Origin: JAYPEY01 sp964519245
Lineage (GTDB): Bacteria; Verrucomicrobiota; Verrucomicrobiia; Limisphaerales; JAYPEY01
Reading direction: 5' to 3'
Assembly (NCBI GenBank): GCA_964519245.1
Contig: CAZFLK010000005.1
Coordinates: 19,600-83,599, forward strand
DNA: 64,000 nt
Shown here: one piece after another, positions 8,708-15,762 of the stretch
How positions within the stretch are numbered: position 1 is the stretch's first letter
Layout of the letters: every line of letters starts with the position of its first letter
Position numbers and translations under genes: made by a program
Notes under the pieces: generated by a model
Seen by the model: the letters and a program-made list of their open reading frames with translations, nothing else
The model's database searches: none
What the model was told of the DNA's origin: nothing

Positions 8708-9178
8708 TTGCTTCATCCGTGGGTCGGCCTTGCCATCCGTGGGATTGTTCTCCGCGTTGGCCTCGTCGCAGCCTTGTTGCTGCTCCGGGTGTGCGGCGCG
8801 GCGGCCGCGGACAAGCCGGCAGTTTCCAAACCCGCGGTCAAGACCTTCGAACAGGCGAACAAAGCGGCGGTGAAGAATGCCAAGGAGCCGGTCCAGACCT
8901 TCATGGGCCTCAAGCAGAACCCGGGTTTTGAATACGTCCTCGCCAATTGCATTGGTTGTCATTCGCCGCGGCTGATCGCTCAGCATCACTTGAGTCGCAA
9001 GCGGTGGGAGGAGACCCTGGTGACCATGAACAAGAAGCACGGCCTCTGGAAGCTCTCGCCCGACATGAAGGCGAAGATCCTCGATTACCTTGCCGAGAAT
9101 CAAGGCCCGCTCGGCGACCAGGAATTCAAGGAAACGCCCTGGGCGCAACCCCTCTACCGCCCCAATCCAATTTGGTGA
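8708..9178 (+). CDS. Monoheme c-type cytochrome, likely SorB-like partner
   Basis: Small exported cytochrome with one covalent heme site, CIGCH (Cys81, Cys84, His85 from this start). It probably accepts electrons from the preceding molybdoenzyme. A distal Met could be one of those in LVTMNKKHG or LSPDMKAKILDYLAENQGP, the latter being the usual C-terminal helix of these sulfite dehydrogenase cytochromes. There is no ATG near the signal peptide (IVLRVGLVAALLLLRVCGAAAA). A TTG at 8708 is my best start, giving 156 residues. The frame is open back to an ATG at 8396, but that stretch is repeat DNA. Start position is therefore uncertain, while the gene itself is well supported. Confidence 0.8.
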   Translation: MLHPWVGLAIRGIVLRVGLVAALLLLRVCGAAAADKPAVSKPAVKTFEQANKAAVKNAKEPVQTFMGLKQNPGFEYVLANCIGCHSPRLIAQHHLSRKRWEETLVTMNKKHGLWKLSPDMKAKILDYLAENQGPLGDQEFKETPWAQPLYRPNPIW

Positions 9179-9378
9179 TTTGCCGGAGCTGGAGGGGCGG
9201 TCTCTCCATGTGAACCAGGGAATTCCGGTTGGCATGTCGGCGGGCTGTCCCCTTCTCGAGTCCGTTCCGATGCCTCCGGAGGGGCTGGGTTATGTGACAC
9301 AACGGCGACATCCAAGTTGCATTCGCATGACGAAATTGATGAAATTGGAAGAAATGAGCCGGTTTTTCAGCGTGGAGG

Positions 9379-9396
9379 TTGTCACGCGTTTGTAAC
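9379..9396 (+). promoter_or_regulatory. Possible Pho-box-like direct repeat before the TonB operon
   Basis: Two 7-bp half sites, TTGTCAC and TTGTAAC, are separated by 4 bp (11-bp period), the geometry of a PhoB site (consensus CTGTCAT-4-CTGTMAY). The spacer GCGT is not A/T-rich as usual. It lies 45 bp upstream of the DUF3450 start, in 262 bp with no gene. Suggestive only. Confidence 0.3.
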
Positions 9397-9440
9397 AATA
9401 GCGACTCAGGAATGTCATTCGCGATCAGGATTGTGTCGCG

Positions 9441-10220
9441 ATGAAATTGCGGTTCATTTTGGCCTTGGCAGCGATCCTCGGCGGCGCGTCAACCGGCGTC
9501 GTCGCTCAGTCGCCAATTGCGGAGACGCGCGACAACTTGAAGCAGTGGGTGGAGGCGCGGAAGACCTTGGGTCGTGTGCAGGCGGACTGGCTTTCCGACC
9601 AAGAGACGCTCAAAGCCTCCATCAGCCTGTTTGAGGGGGAACTCGAGCGGTTGGACGACCAACTCAAGGCCATTGCCGAAGGCGCTGGCGAAAACAAGGG
9701 CAGCCAGCAGATCGAGAAAGAGATCAAGGAGCAGGAAAGCTTGAACGAGGAACTCAAGGGGGCTCTGGATCGGGTGAATGCCTTGTTGACCCAGTTCGAG
9801 AATCGCTTTCGAGCCATTCACAAGCGGTTGCCGCCGCCCCTGGTGACGAAGGTGGACAAGCTTTACGTCATGATGCCTGAGAATCCCGCGGACACCAAAC
9901 TCACCGCCGGCAAGCGTCTGCAGATCTTGATCGGCATGATCAAGGCCGTTGATGAGTTCAACAGTTCGGTCCAGGTTGAGGCGGAGACCCGCGCCGTCGA
10001 GGGCGGGGCGGAGGTCGCGGTCCGCACCCTTTATCTCGGCCTCGGGCAAGCCTTCTACGCGGACAAGAACGGCAACTACGCCGGCACGGGCACGGCGACG
10101 GCGGCCGGTTGGGAATGGACCGAGAACAAGGCTCTCGCGCCCTTGATTGCCAAGACACTGGCCATCTATGACAGCGTCCAACCCGCTTCGTATGTCGGCT
10201 TGCCGACCAAGGTGAACTGA
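9441..10220 (+). CDS. DUF3450 periplasmic protein of a TonB2-type operon
   Basis: Signal peptide MKLRFILALAAILGGASTGVVAQ, then about 100 residues of Lys/Glu/Leu coiled coil (RVQADWLSDQ...LDRVNALLTQFENRF) and a C-terminal globular half with AEVAVRTLYLGLGQAFYAD, the signature region of DUF3450. In gammaproteobacteria DUF3450 genes begin operons of the order seen here: DUF3450, TtpC-like MotA/TolQ/ExbB, ExbB, ExbD, TonB, TPR. Its role is not established; a periplasmic partner of the TtpC coiled coil is the usual guess. 259 residues; 17 bp to the next gene, so cotranscription is expected. Confidence 0.88.
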   Translation: MKLRFILALAAILGGASTGVVAQSPIAETRDNLKQWVEARKTLGRVQADWLSDQETLKASISLFEGELERLDDQLKAIAEGAGENKGSQQIEKEIKEQESLNEELKGALDRVNALLTQFENRFRAIHKRLPPPLVTKVDKLYVMMPENPADTKLTAGKRLQILIGMIKAVDEFNSSVQVEAETRAVEGGAEVAVRTLYLGLGQAFYADKNGNYAGTGTATAAGWEWTENKALAPLIAKTLAIYDSVQPASYVGLPTKVN

Positions 10221-10237
10221 ACCCTTTTCCTCTGAGC

Positions 10238-11707
10238 ATGATGAAATCCAAGTTTTCCAAACTGATTGCGACCCTGATGGCCGTTGGTCTGGCGAGTGTC
10301 GTCGGCGCCGCGGATTTCGGCGAGGTCGCGCAGTCCTCCAAGCAGGATCTCGCCGCCGCGCTGGCCGAGTTGTCCGCCGCGCAGAAGAAGATCGCCGAGG
10401 CGAAGATTCCCCTGGCGGCCGGCCTTGCCAAGGTTGAGGGCGATGTGCTGGCCAAGCGCAAGGAGGTCGAGGCGTTGACCCGCGATCGTGAGAACCGGGT
10501 GGTCGATCTCAACACCATCAAGTCCGAGGTCAAATCCCGCGAGAGCGAGGTCCGGTTCATTGGCAGCGCCCTTGACGAATACATGAATACCTTTGAGTCG
10601 CGCGTTCACATCGCCGAGGTGGCCCGCTACCAGGGCGTCGTCGATGCCGCCCGCGCCGCCGCCGGCAACGCGGACATGGCGACCTCGGAAAAACTTCAGC
10701 AACGCCTCGCCATCATTGAGACAGCGCTTTCCCGGATTGATGCCGTTCTGGGTGGCGAGACCTTTGAAGGCAAGGCCCTGACCGAGTCGGGCAAGTTGGA
10801 GAAGGGAACTTACGCCTTGGTAGGTCCTTTGGCGGCCTTCGCGTCCAAGGACAGCCCGGCCGCGGGCTTGACCCGACTGGAGCTCAATACAACCGAACCC
10901 TCCGTTATCCCGGTTGCTGAGGCGTTCCAAGCGGATTTGAAGAACCTGGTGACGAGCGGGCAGGGGAGCATTCCTTTCGATCCGACCATGGGCAATGCGG
11001 ACAAGATCGCCGCGACCAAGGAGACCTTTGTGGAGCATATCTCCAAGGGCGGACCGGTGGTGGTCCCGATTCTCGTGCTGGGCGTTCTCGCGGTGGTGAT
11101 CGGCTTGATCAAGTGGTTCCAGATCGCCGGCATCCGTTTGGCCAAGCCCCGGGATCTGCAGATCGTCCTGGATCGACTGAAGGACGGCAATGAAGAGGGC
11201 GCCATGAAGCATGCCAGCACGATCAAAGGGCCGGTGGGACAGTTGATGGAGACCGCCGTGCTGCATTGCAATGAGCCGAAGGAGCACATTGAGGAGGCTC
11301 TTTACGAGCAGATGCTCAACACCAAACCGGCCCTCGAGCGTTGGATGCCCTTCGTGGCCTTGTCCGCCGCAACGGCCCCGTTGTTGGGATTGCTCGGAAC
11401 GGTCACCGGTATGATCAACACCTTCAGGTTGATCAGCGTCTTCGGCACGGGCGATCCCAAGATGCTGTCGTCCGGCATTTCCGAAGCGCTGGTCACGACC
11501 GAGTTCGGTCTGATCGTCGCCATTCCCTCCCTGTTGATTCACGCCTTCATATCGCGGAAAGCGAAGGGTGTCCTTGGCAGCATGGAACAAACTTCGGTCG
11601 CCTTCATCAACGGCGTCCCCGAGGAGATCGGCAAAGCTGAAACCGACGGCGCTGACAGCGGCTCAACGGCCTCGGGCGGCGACGCGCCGGCGCCGGTCCC
11701 CGCGTGA
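10238..11707 (+). CDS. TtpC-like MotA/TolQ/ExbB protein with periplasmic coiled coil
   Basis: Large proton-channel-family protein of a TonB2-type energy transducer. It has a signal peptide (1-24), an Ala/Glu/Lys-rich coiled coil (about 30-115), a further periplasmic region to about 270, then the MotA/TolQ/ExbB core. The core has membrane helices at about 275-297, 370-392 (ATAPLLGLLGTVTGMINTF, the family signature) and 415-440 (EALVTTEFGLIVAIPSLLIHAFI). This fused architecture is that of TtpC, which in Vibrio is required with a separate ExbB and ExbD to energise TonB2. The C-terminal tail is Ala/Pro/Ser-rich. At 489 residues it is about twice a plain ExbB, as expected. Confidence 0.92.
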   Translation: MMKSKFSKLIATLMAVGLASVVGAADFGEVAQSSKQDLAAALAELSAAQKKIAEAKIPLAAGLAKVEGDVLAKRKEVEALTRDRENRVVDLNTIKSEVKSRESEVRFIGSALDEYMNTFESRVHIAEVARYQGVVDAARAAAGNADMATSEKLQQRLAIIETALSRIDAVLGGETFEGKALTESGKLEKGTYALVGPLAAFASKDSPAAGLTRLELNTTEPSVIPVAEAFQADLKNLVTSGQGSIPFDPTMGNADKIAATKETFVEHISKGGPVVVPILVLGVLAVVIGLIKWFQIAGIRLAKPRDLQIVLDRLKDGNEEGAMKHASTIKGPVGQLMETAVLHCNEPKEHIEEALYEQMLNTKPALERWMPFVALSAATAPLLGLLGTVTGMINTFRLISVFGTGDPKMLSSGISEALVTTEFGLIVAIPSLLIHAFISRKAKGVLGSMEQTSVAFINGVPEEIGKAETDGADSGSTASGGDAPAPVPA

Positions 11708-11725
11708 TAATCAAGGCCCAGCTCC

Positions 11726-11753
11726 CAGAACGCAGAACCTAGAACCTGGAACC
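11726..11753 (+). repeat. Heptamer tandem array between TtpC and ExbB genes
   Basis: Four 7-bp units, CAGAACG, CAGAACC, TAGAACC and TGGAACC (consensus YRGAACC), occupy half of the 52-bp junction and end 6 bp before the ExbB ATG. Confidence 0.75.
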
Positions 11754-11759
11754 AAGACG

Positions 11760-12440
11760 ATGTGGAACGAAATCCTCAAACTGACGCATCTCTGGCTGGC
11801 TGGCGGCTGGCTGATGATTCCGCTGCTCGTCATTGCCTTCTTCATCTATGGCGCGGCCCTTCAATTGCTCGTCTATTTCTCCAAGCGGGAATTCAAGAAA
11901 ACCCCCCAGTCGGATTGGGAGGGCTGGGTGTTGGAGCCCGCCGACGGCAAGGGCGAGGTCGGCGAGATCATCCGCTACACGCAGGATGGGGCGAACACCA
12001 AGGAGGACGTTCAGGACCGTTTCTCGGAGATCGTCGCGGCCAAGATTCCCGAGATCGATCGGCGGTTGGTGTTCATGAATGTCATGGTCGCCGCGGCGCC
12101 GTTGCTCGGCCTGCTGGGAACCGTGCTGGGCATGATCGCCACCTTTGACGGCATTTCCATGGGCGGCTCCAAGACGGCCGACCTGATTGCCTCCGGCATC
12201 TCCGAGGCGTTGATCACCACTGAAATGGGGCTACTGGTTGCGCTGCCGGGTTATGCCCTGGCCTATCTGGTCAAGGCTCGCCGCGATGAGTACGAAGCCT
12301 TTCTTGCCCGGCTGGAAAGTTTCACGCTGCTGACCTTCGATGGCGGTTCCAGCGGGCGGCCGCCCGAGTCCGGAGACAAAACGGAGCCGGCCGATGTGGT
12401 CGCCGACGACGACCTGATGGGTTCGGCGATGCCGGCCTGA
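11760..12440 (+). CDS. exbB: ExbB-type MotA/TolQ/ExbB proton channel protein
   Basis: Inner-membrane proton-channel subunit that with ExbD powers TonB. The ATG at 11760 starts immediately before WNEILKLTHLWLAGGWLMIPLLVIAFFIYG, the first helix. Longer in-frame starts lie inside the preceding gene in another frame. Helices 2 and 3 (NVMVAAAPLLGLLGTVLGMIATF and EALITTEMGLLVALPGYALAYLV) carry the family signature with the TTE pattern. 226 residues, a normal length. It is the second MotA/TolQ/ExbB gene of the operon, next to the longer TtpC-like one. Confidence 0.93.
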   Translation: MWNEILKLTHLWLAGGWLMIPLLVIAFFIYGAALQLLVYFSKREFKKTPQSDWEGWVLEPADGKGEVGEIIRYTQDGANTKEDVQDRFSEIVAAKIPEIDRRLVFMNVMVAAAPLLGLLGTVLGMIATFDGISMGGSKTADLIASGISEALITTEMGLLVALPGYALAYLVKARRDEYEAFLARLESFTLLTFDGGSSGRPPESGDKTEPADVVADDDLMGSAMPA

Positions 12441-12475
12441 ACGGTCTTGATTTCATTGTTTGCTCGACGAAGGCG

Positions 12476-12880
12476 ATGAGAGGCCGGCGCACCATGCAGG
12501 ATTCCGAGGAGTTGGAGGAGATCAACATCTCTCCGCTCATCGACATGGTGTTCATTCTCCTCATCTTCTTCATCGTCACGACGGTGTTCGTCGAAGAGCC
12601 GGGAATCGATGTCACGCGCCCCCGGGCCGCGTCCGCCGAGCAACTCGACAAGAACAGCATTCTGATCGCCATCACCGCCGACAACCAGGTCATCTATGGC
12701 GGCGCCAATATTGGCGTCACCGGCGTGCGGCCGCTGGTTAAGCGGCTCACGCGGCAGGATCCGATGCCGGTGATCCTGCAGACCGACCAGGGAGCCCTTG
12801 CTGAAACGGTCGCCAAGGTCCTCGATGCCGCTCAGCTCGGCGGCGCGCAGCGGATCGATATCGCCACGGATACGAACTAA
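12476..12880 (+). CDS. exbD: ExbD/TolR biopolymer transport protein, first copy
   Basis: 134 residues with a short cytoplasmic start, one membrane helix (INISPLIDMVFILLIFFIVT) containing the essential membrane Asp (Asp23), and a periplasmic ExbD domain to the end. Partner of ExbB in the proton-driven complex. It is followed 10 bp later by a second ExbD whose first 43 residues are almost identical, so the two arose by tandem duplication. Start ATG is set by the MRGRRT sequence shared by both copies. Confidence 0.93.
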   Translation: MRGRRTMQDSEELEEINISPLIDMVFILLIFFIVTTVFVEEPGIDVTRPRAASAEQLDKNSILIAITADNQVIYGGANIGVTGVRPLVKRLTRQDPMPVILQTDQGALAETVAKVLDAAQLGGAQRIDIATDTN

Positions 12881-12890
12881 GTAAACCCAG

Positions 12891-13298
12891 ATGAGAGGCC
12901 GCCGCACCATTCAGGATTCCGACGAGATCAAGGAGATCAACATCTCCCCGCTGATCGACATGGTGTTCATCCTCTTGATCTTCTTCATCGTCACCACGGT
13001 GTTTGTTGAGGAAAGCGGCATGGGGGTGGATCGTCCGCAGAGCGCCAGCGCTTCGATGTCGGAAAGCGAGAGCCTGATTTTTGAAGTCAACGCCAAGGGG
13101 CAGGTCCTGCTGGAGGGCAGGGATGTCGGGGTCGGTGGGGTTCGCGCGTTGGTGCGTGAGCAAGTGCGCCGGGACGATTCGCCGATCATCGTCAAGGCCA
13201 AGGAAGGCGCCTTGGCGGGGATGGTCATGAGCGTCGTGGATGAGGCGCGCATGGGCGGCGCGAAGGATGTCAGCCTGGCCACGGACAAGGACGCCTGA
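12891..13298 (+). CDS. exbD: ExbD/TolR biopolymer transport protein, second copy
   Basis: Paralogue of the preceding ExbD: same MRGRRT start, same INISPLIDMVFILLIFFIVTT helix with Asp23, then a diverged periplasmic domain (135 residues). Conservation of the membrane end and divergence of the periplasmic end suggest a heteromeric ExbD pair, or two complexes with different periplasmic contacts. Tandem exbD genes are known in several TonB/Tol clusters. 11 bp separates it from tonB. Confidence 0.93.
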   Translation: MRGRRTIQDSDEIKEINISPLIDMVFILLIFFIVTTVFVEESGMGVDRPQSASASMSESESLIFEVNAKGQVLLEGRDVGVGGVRALVREQVRRDDSPIIVKAKEGALAGMVMSVVDEARMGGAKDVSLATDKDA

Positions 13299-13309
13299 AG
13301 CGCACGCCG

Positions 13310-13969
13310 ATGAGACAGGTCTTCACACCACCCGAGATTGGCGGCGGCTGGCAGCGCGCGGTTTTCGGCGCGATCCTGCTGACCGCCTCGGTGTTTCTTG
13401 TCTTGCCGCTGACCCAGATGTTGTCGGCCGGCCGGGTGGACAAGCAGTTGACTTCCCTGACCGCCGCCACGGTGGAGCCGCCGCCTCCGCCGCCGGTGAT
13501 CGAAGAGCCGGAGCCCGAGGAGGAGCCCGAGGAAGAGCCGGAGCCAGAGCCGGTCATGGAAATGGAGTCGACCGAGATGTCGATCGACATTCCCAGTCTC
13601 GAAGGACTTACGGGAACCGGTCCCGCCATCAATGTCGGAAGTTTGGTTGATGGCGCTGCGCCGATCGAGCAGGAGGAGATTTTTGACGTCACCCAGTTGG
13701 ACAACAAGCCCACCTTGGTGGGTTCCGTCAAGCCCGTGCATCCGAAGGATCTGCTGAAGCAGCGGGTGGAGGGATCGGTGGTGCTCCAGTTCGTTGTCAA
13801 TGAGGAAGGCCGCGTGGAGGATCCTCGGGTCGAGAGCGCCAGCCGCCCTGAATTTGAAAAGCCTGCGCTCGAAGCGGTGCGCCGTTGGAAATTCAAGCCC
13901 GGCATGCGGGAGGGGGAACCGGTGAGCGCCTATGTGCGCCAACGGGTCAGTTTCGGCATCAGTTCCTGA
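13310..13969 (+). CDS. tonB: TonB energy transducer
   Basis: 219 residues in the TonB order: cytoplasmic start, a single membrane anchor (about 16-38, AVFGAILLTASVFLVLPLTQ), a rigid Pro/Glu linker (about 58-85, PPPPPPVIEEPEPEEE pattern), and the C-terminal TonB domain (about 135-219). The domain includes VEGSVVLQFVVNEEGRVEDPRV and PALEAVRRWKFKPGMREGEPV, with the YVRQRVSF end. It contacts the TonB box of outer-membrane receptors, and a receptor gene follows after the next gene. Only 16 bp separates it from the TPR gene. Confidence 0.95.
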   Translation: MRQVFTPPEIGGGWQRAVFGAILLTASVFLVLPLTQMLSAGRVDKQLTSLTAATVEPPPPPPVIEEPEPEEEPEEEPEPEPVMEMESTEMSIDIPSLEGLTGTGPAINVGSLVDGAAPIEQEEIFDVTQLDNKPTLVGSVKPVHPKDLLKQRVEGSVVLQFVVNEEGRVEDPRVESASRPEFEKPALEAVRRWKFKPGMREGEPVSAYVRQRVSFGISS

Positions 13970-13985
13970 GCAAGGGCAGACAACA

Positions 13986-15584
13986 ATGACTCCATTTATG
14001 AAAAAGACAGACAAGCGCGGCCTGGCCCTGATCGGCTGGTTGGTGTTTTCCCTGGTTCTCCCGTCATGCGGTTCGGCCCAGTTGTTCAAGTTGAAGGAGC
14101 GCGGCGCCGATGAGGCCGGGAAGGCCGGCGCCGCCCCGGTCGTCGAGCCGCCGCCGATTGAATTTCCGACCGGTCGCGCCGCCATTCCGGAACAGTTGGC
14201 CCTGCTCAACAAGCCGGCCGACGGCAATCCTCTGGCAGTCTTCTGGACGGACCGCAACTTTGTCATGAGCTTTGCCGGCAGCTACGGCTACCGCACGGAT
14301 ATCGAGCCGCCCAAGCTGCACCCGGGAAACACCAACTACATCGGCGGCACCAACGAGTTGTCGTTTTATCGCGAGCAGCTCTACCCCCTCATGGGCAAGA
14401 ATCCGGATGAGGCCATCAAGCTGCTGGAGACCAATGTCGACACCAACTCCAACGCGCTCTTCGATTATCTGCTCGGCAACCAATATTTCCAGAAGGGCAC
14501 GGAGGGCTATGCGAAAGCGATCGAGAATTACCGCAAGGCGATCGACAAGTTTCCGAATTTCCTCCGCGCCCAGAAGAATCTCGCCTTCTCCTTTGTCGGG
14601 TTGGAGAAGTTTGAGGACGCCGTGCCGCCGATCACCCGGACCATTGATCTGGGCGGGGCGGACGGCTACCTCTACGGAATCCTCGGCGTCTGCCTGTTGA
14701 AGCAGAAGAACTACATTGGCGCTGAAGGGGCTTATCGCAACGCGATGATGCTCATGCCGGAACACAAGGATTGGAAAATGGGGTTGCTCACCTGCCAGAT
14801 TGAGCAGGGCAAACTTGCCGTCGCCAACACTTTCCTGGAGACCATGCTCGCGTCAAATCCGGGCGACGCAAAACTCTGGGATTACCAGGCGAACCTCTAT
14901 CTGCAGATGGAGAAGCCGGAGAAGGCCGCGATCAACTACGAGATCCTGCGCAAGCTCGGCAAGGCCACCATCCCCAACCTGATGCTTCTTGGCGACATCT
15001 ACATGACCCAGGAATCCACCGCGCTGGCGCTGGATGTCTACCTCGAGGCGATCGAGAAGGCCGGGACCGAGGATGTCGGCCGCACCTTGCGAGCCGCCGA
15101 CATCCTCGCCAACAGCGGCGCGTGGGAAGAGGCGAAGACCTTGTTCAAGAAGATCCGCGACACCCACGGAGACAATCTGCAGGAGGATCAGGACCTGAAG
15201 CTCCTCAAGCTGGAGTCGAAGGTGGCCATGGCCAATGGCGAGGGCGGCCGGGCAATCGGCGTGCTGGAACAAATCGTTCAGAAAAATCCGCTCGACGCCG
15301 AGGCCCTGATCATGGTCGGCGACTACTACTCGATTCCGGCCGATGGAGAGGATGAAGATCAGGCCCGGACCCGCAAGGCCAAGGCCGACAACCGCTACGA
15401 GATGGCCTCCAAGGTGACCGGCTTCGAGGCGCAGGCGATGGTCAAGCGCGCGCAACTCCGCGTGCGTGAGCGGAAATACGATCAGGCCCTCGAGTTCCTG
15501 ACCAAGGCCCAGAAGATCCGGCCCCGGGACAGCATTCAACGCTATCTCGAAGCCGTGCAACGGGCTGCGCGCAAGCGCTCTTGA
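13986..15584 (+). CDS. TPR-repeat lipoprotein of the TonB2 operon
   Basis: 532 residues. The N-terminus KRGLALIGWLVFSLVLPSCGSA has a lipobox-like LPSC, so it is probably a lipoprotein. From about residue 145 there are many tetratricopeptide units (for example AIENYRKAIDKFPNFLRAQKNLAFSFVGLEKFEDAV and KNYIGAEGAYRNAMMLMPEHKDWKMGL). The ATG at 13986 is chosen; the frame is open to 13932 but that overlaps tonB. TPR genes close this operon type in other phyla, and in Vibrio the TPR protein (TtpB class) supports the TonB2 system. Exact function here is not known. Confidence 0.88.
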   Translation: MTPFMKKTDKRGLALIGWLVFSLVLPSCGSAQLFKLKERGADEAGKAGAAPVVEPPPIEFPTGRAAIPEQLALLNKPADGNPLAVFWTDRNFVMSFAGSYGYRTDIEPPKLHPGNTNYIGGTNELSFYREQLYPLMGKNPDEAIKLLETNVDTNSNALFDYLLGNQYFQKGTEGYAKAIENYRKAIDKFPNFLRAQKNLAFSFVGLEKFEDAVPPITRTIDLGGADGYLYGILGVCLLKQKNYIGAEGAYRNAMMLMPEHKDWKMGLLTCQIEQGKLAVANTFLETMLASNPGDAKLWDYQANLYLQMEKPEKAAINYEILRKLGKATIPNLMLLGDIYMTQESTALALDVYLEAIEKAGTEDVGRTLRAADILANSGAWEEAKTLFKKIRDTHGDNLQEDQDLKLLKLESKVAMANGEGGRAIGVLEQIVQKNPLDAEALIMVGDYYSIPADGEDEDQARTRKAKADNRYEMASKVTGFEAQAMVKRAQLRVRERKYDQALEFLTKAQKIRPRDSIQRYLEAVQRAARKRS

Positions 15585-15662
15585 ATCACCCGATCTGGAG
15601 CGACAAGGAAGCCTTCGAATCAATGTCACGCAGAACGATAGATTCTGACGGGTCGGCGCGAC

Positions 15663-15762
15663 NNNNNNNNNNNNNNNNNNNNNNNNNNNNNNNNNNNNNN
15701 NNNNNNNNNNNNNNNNNNNNNNNNNNNNNNNNNNNNNNNNNNNNNNNNNNNNNNNNNNNNNN
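15663..15762. other. Scaffold gap (100 N) removing the start of the TonB receptor gene
   Basis: Exactly 100 N, a placeholder for a gap of unknown size. The receptor frame resumes with the end of a signal peptide right after it, so the missing DNA holds the start codon, most of the signal peptide and probably the promoter. The 78 bp before the gap show no gene. Confidence 0.95.
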
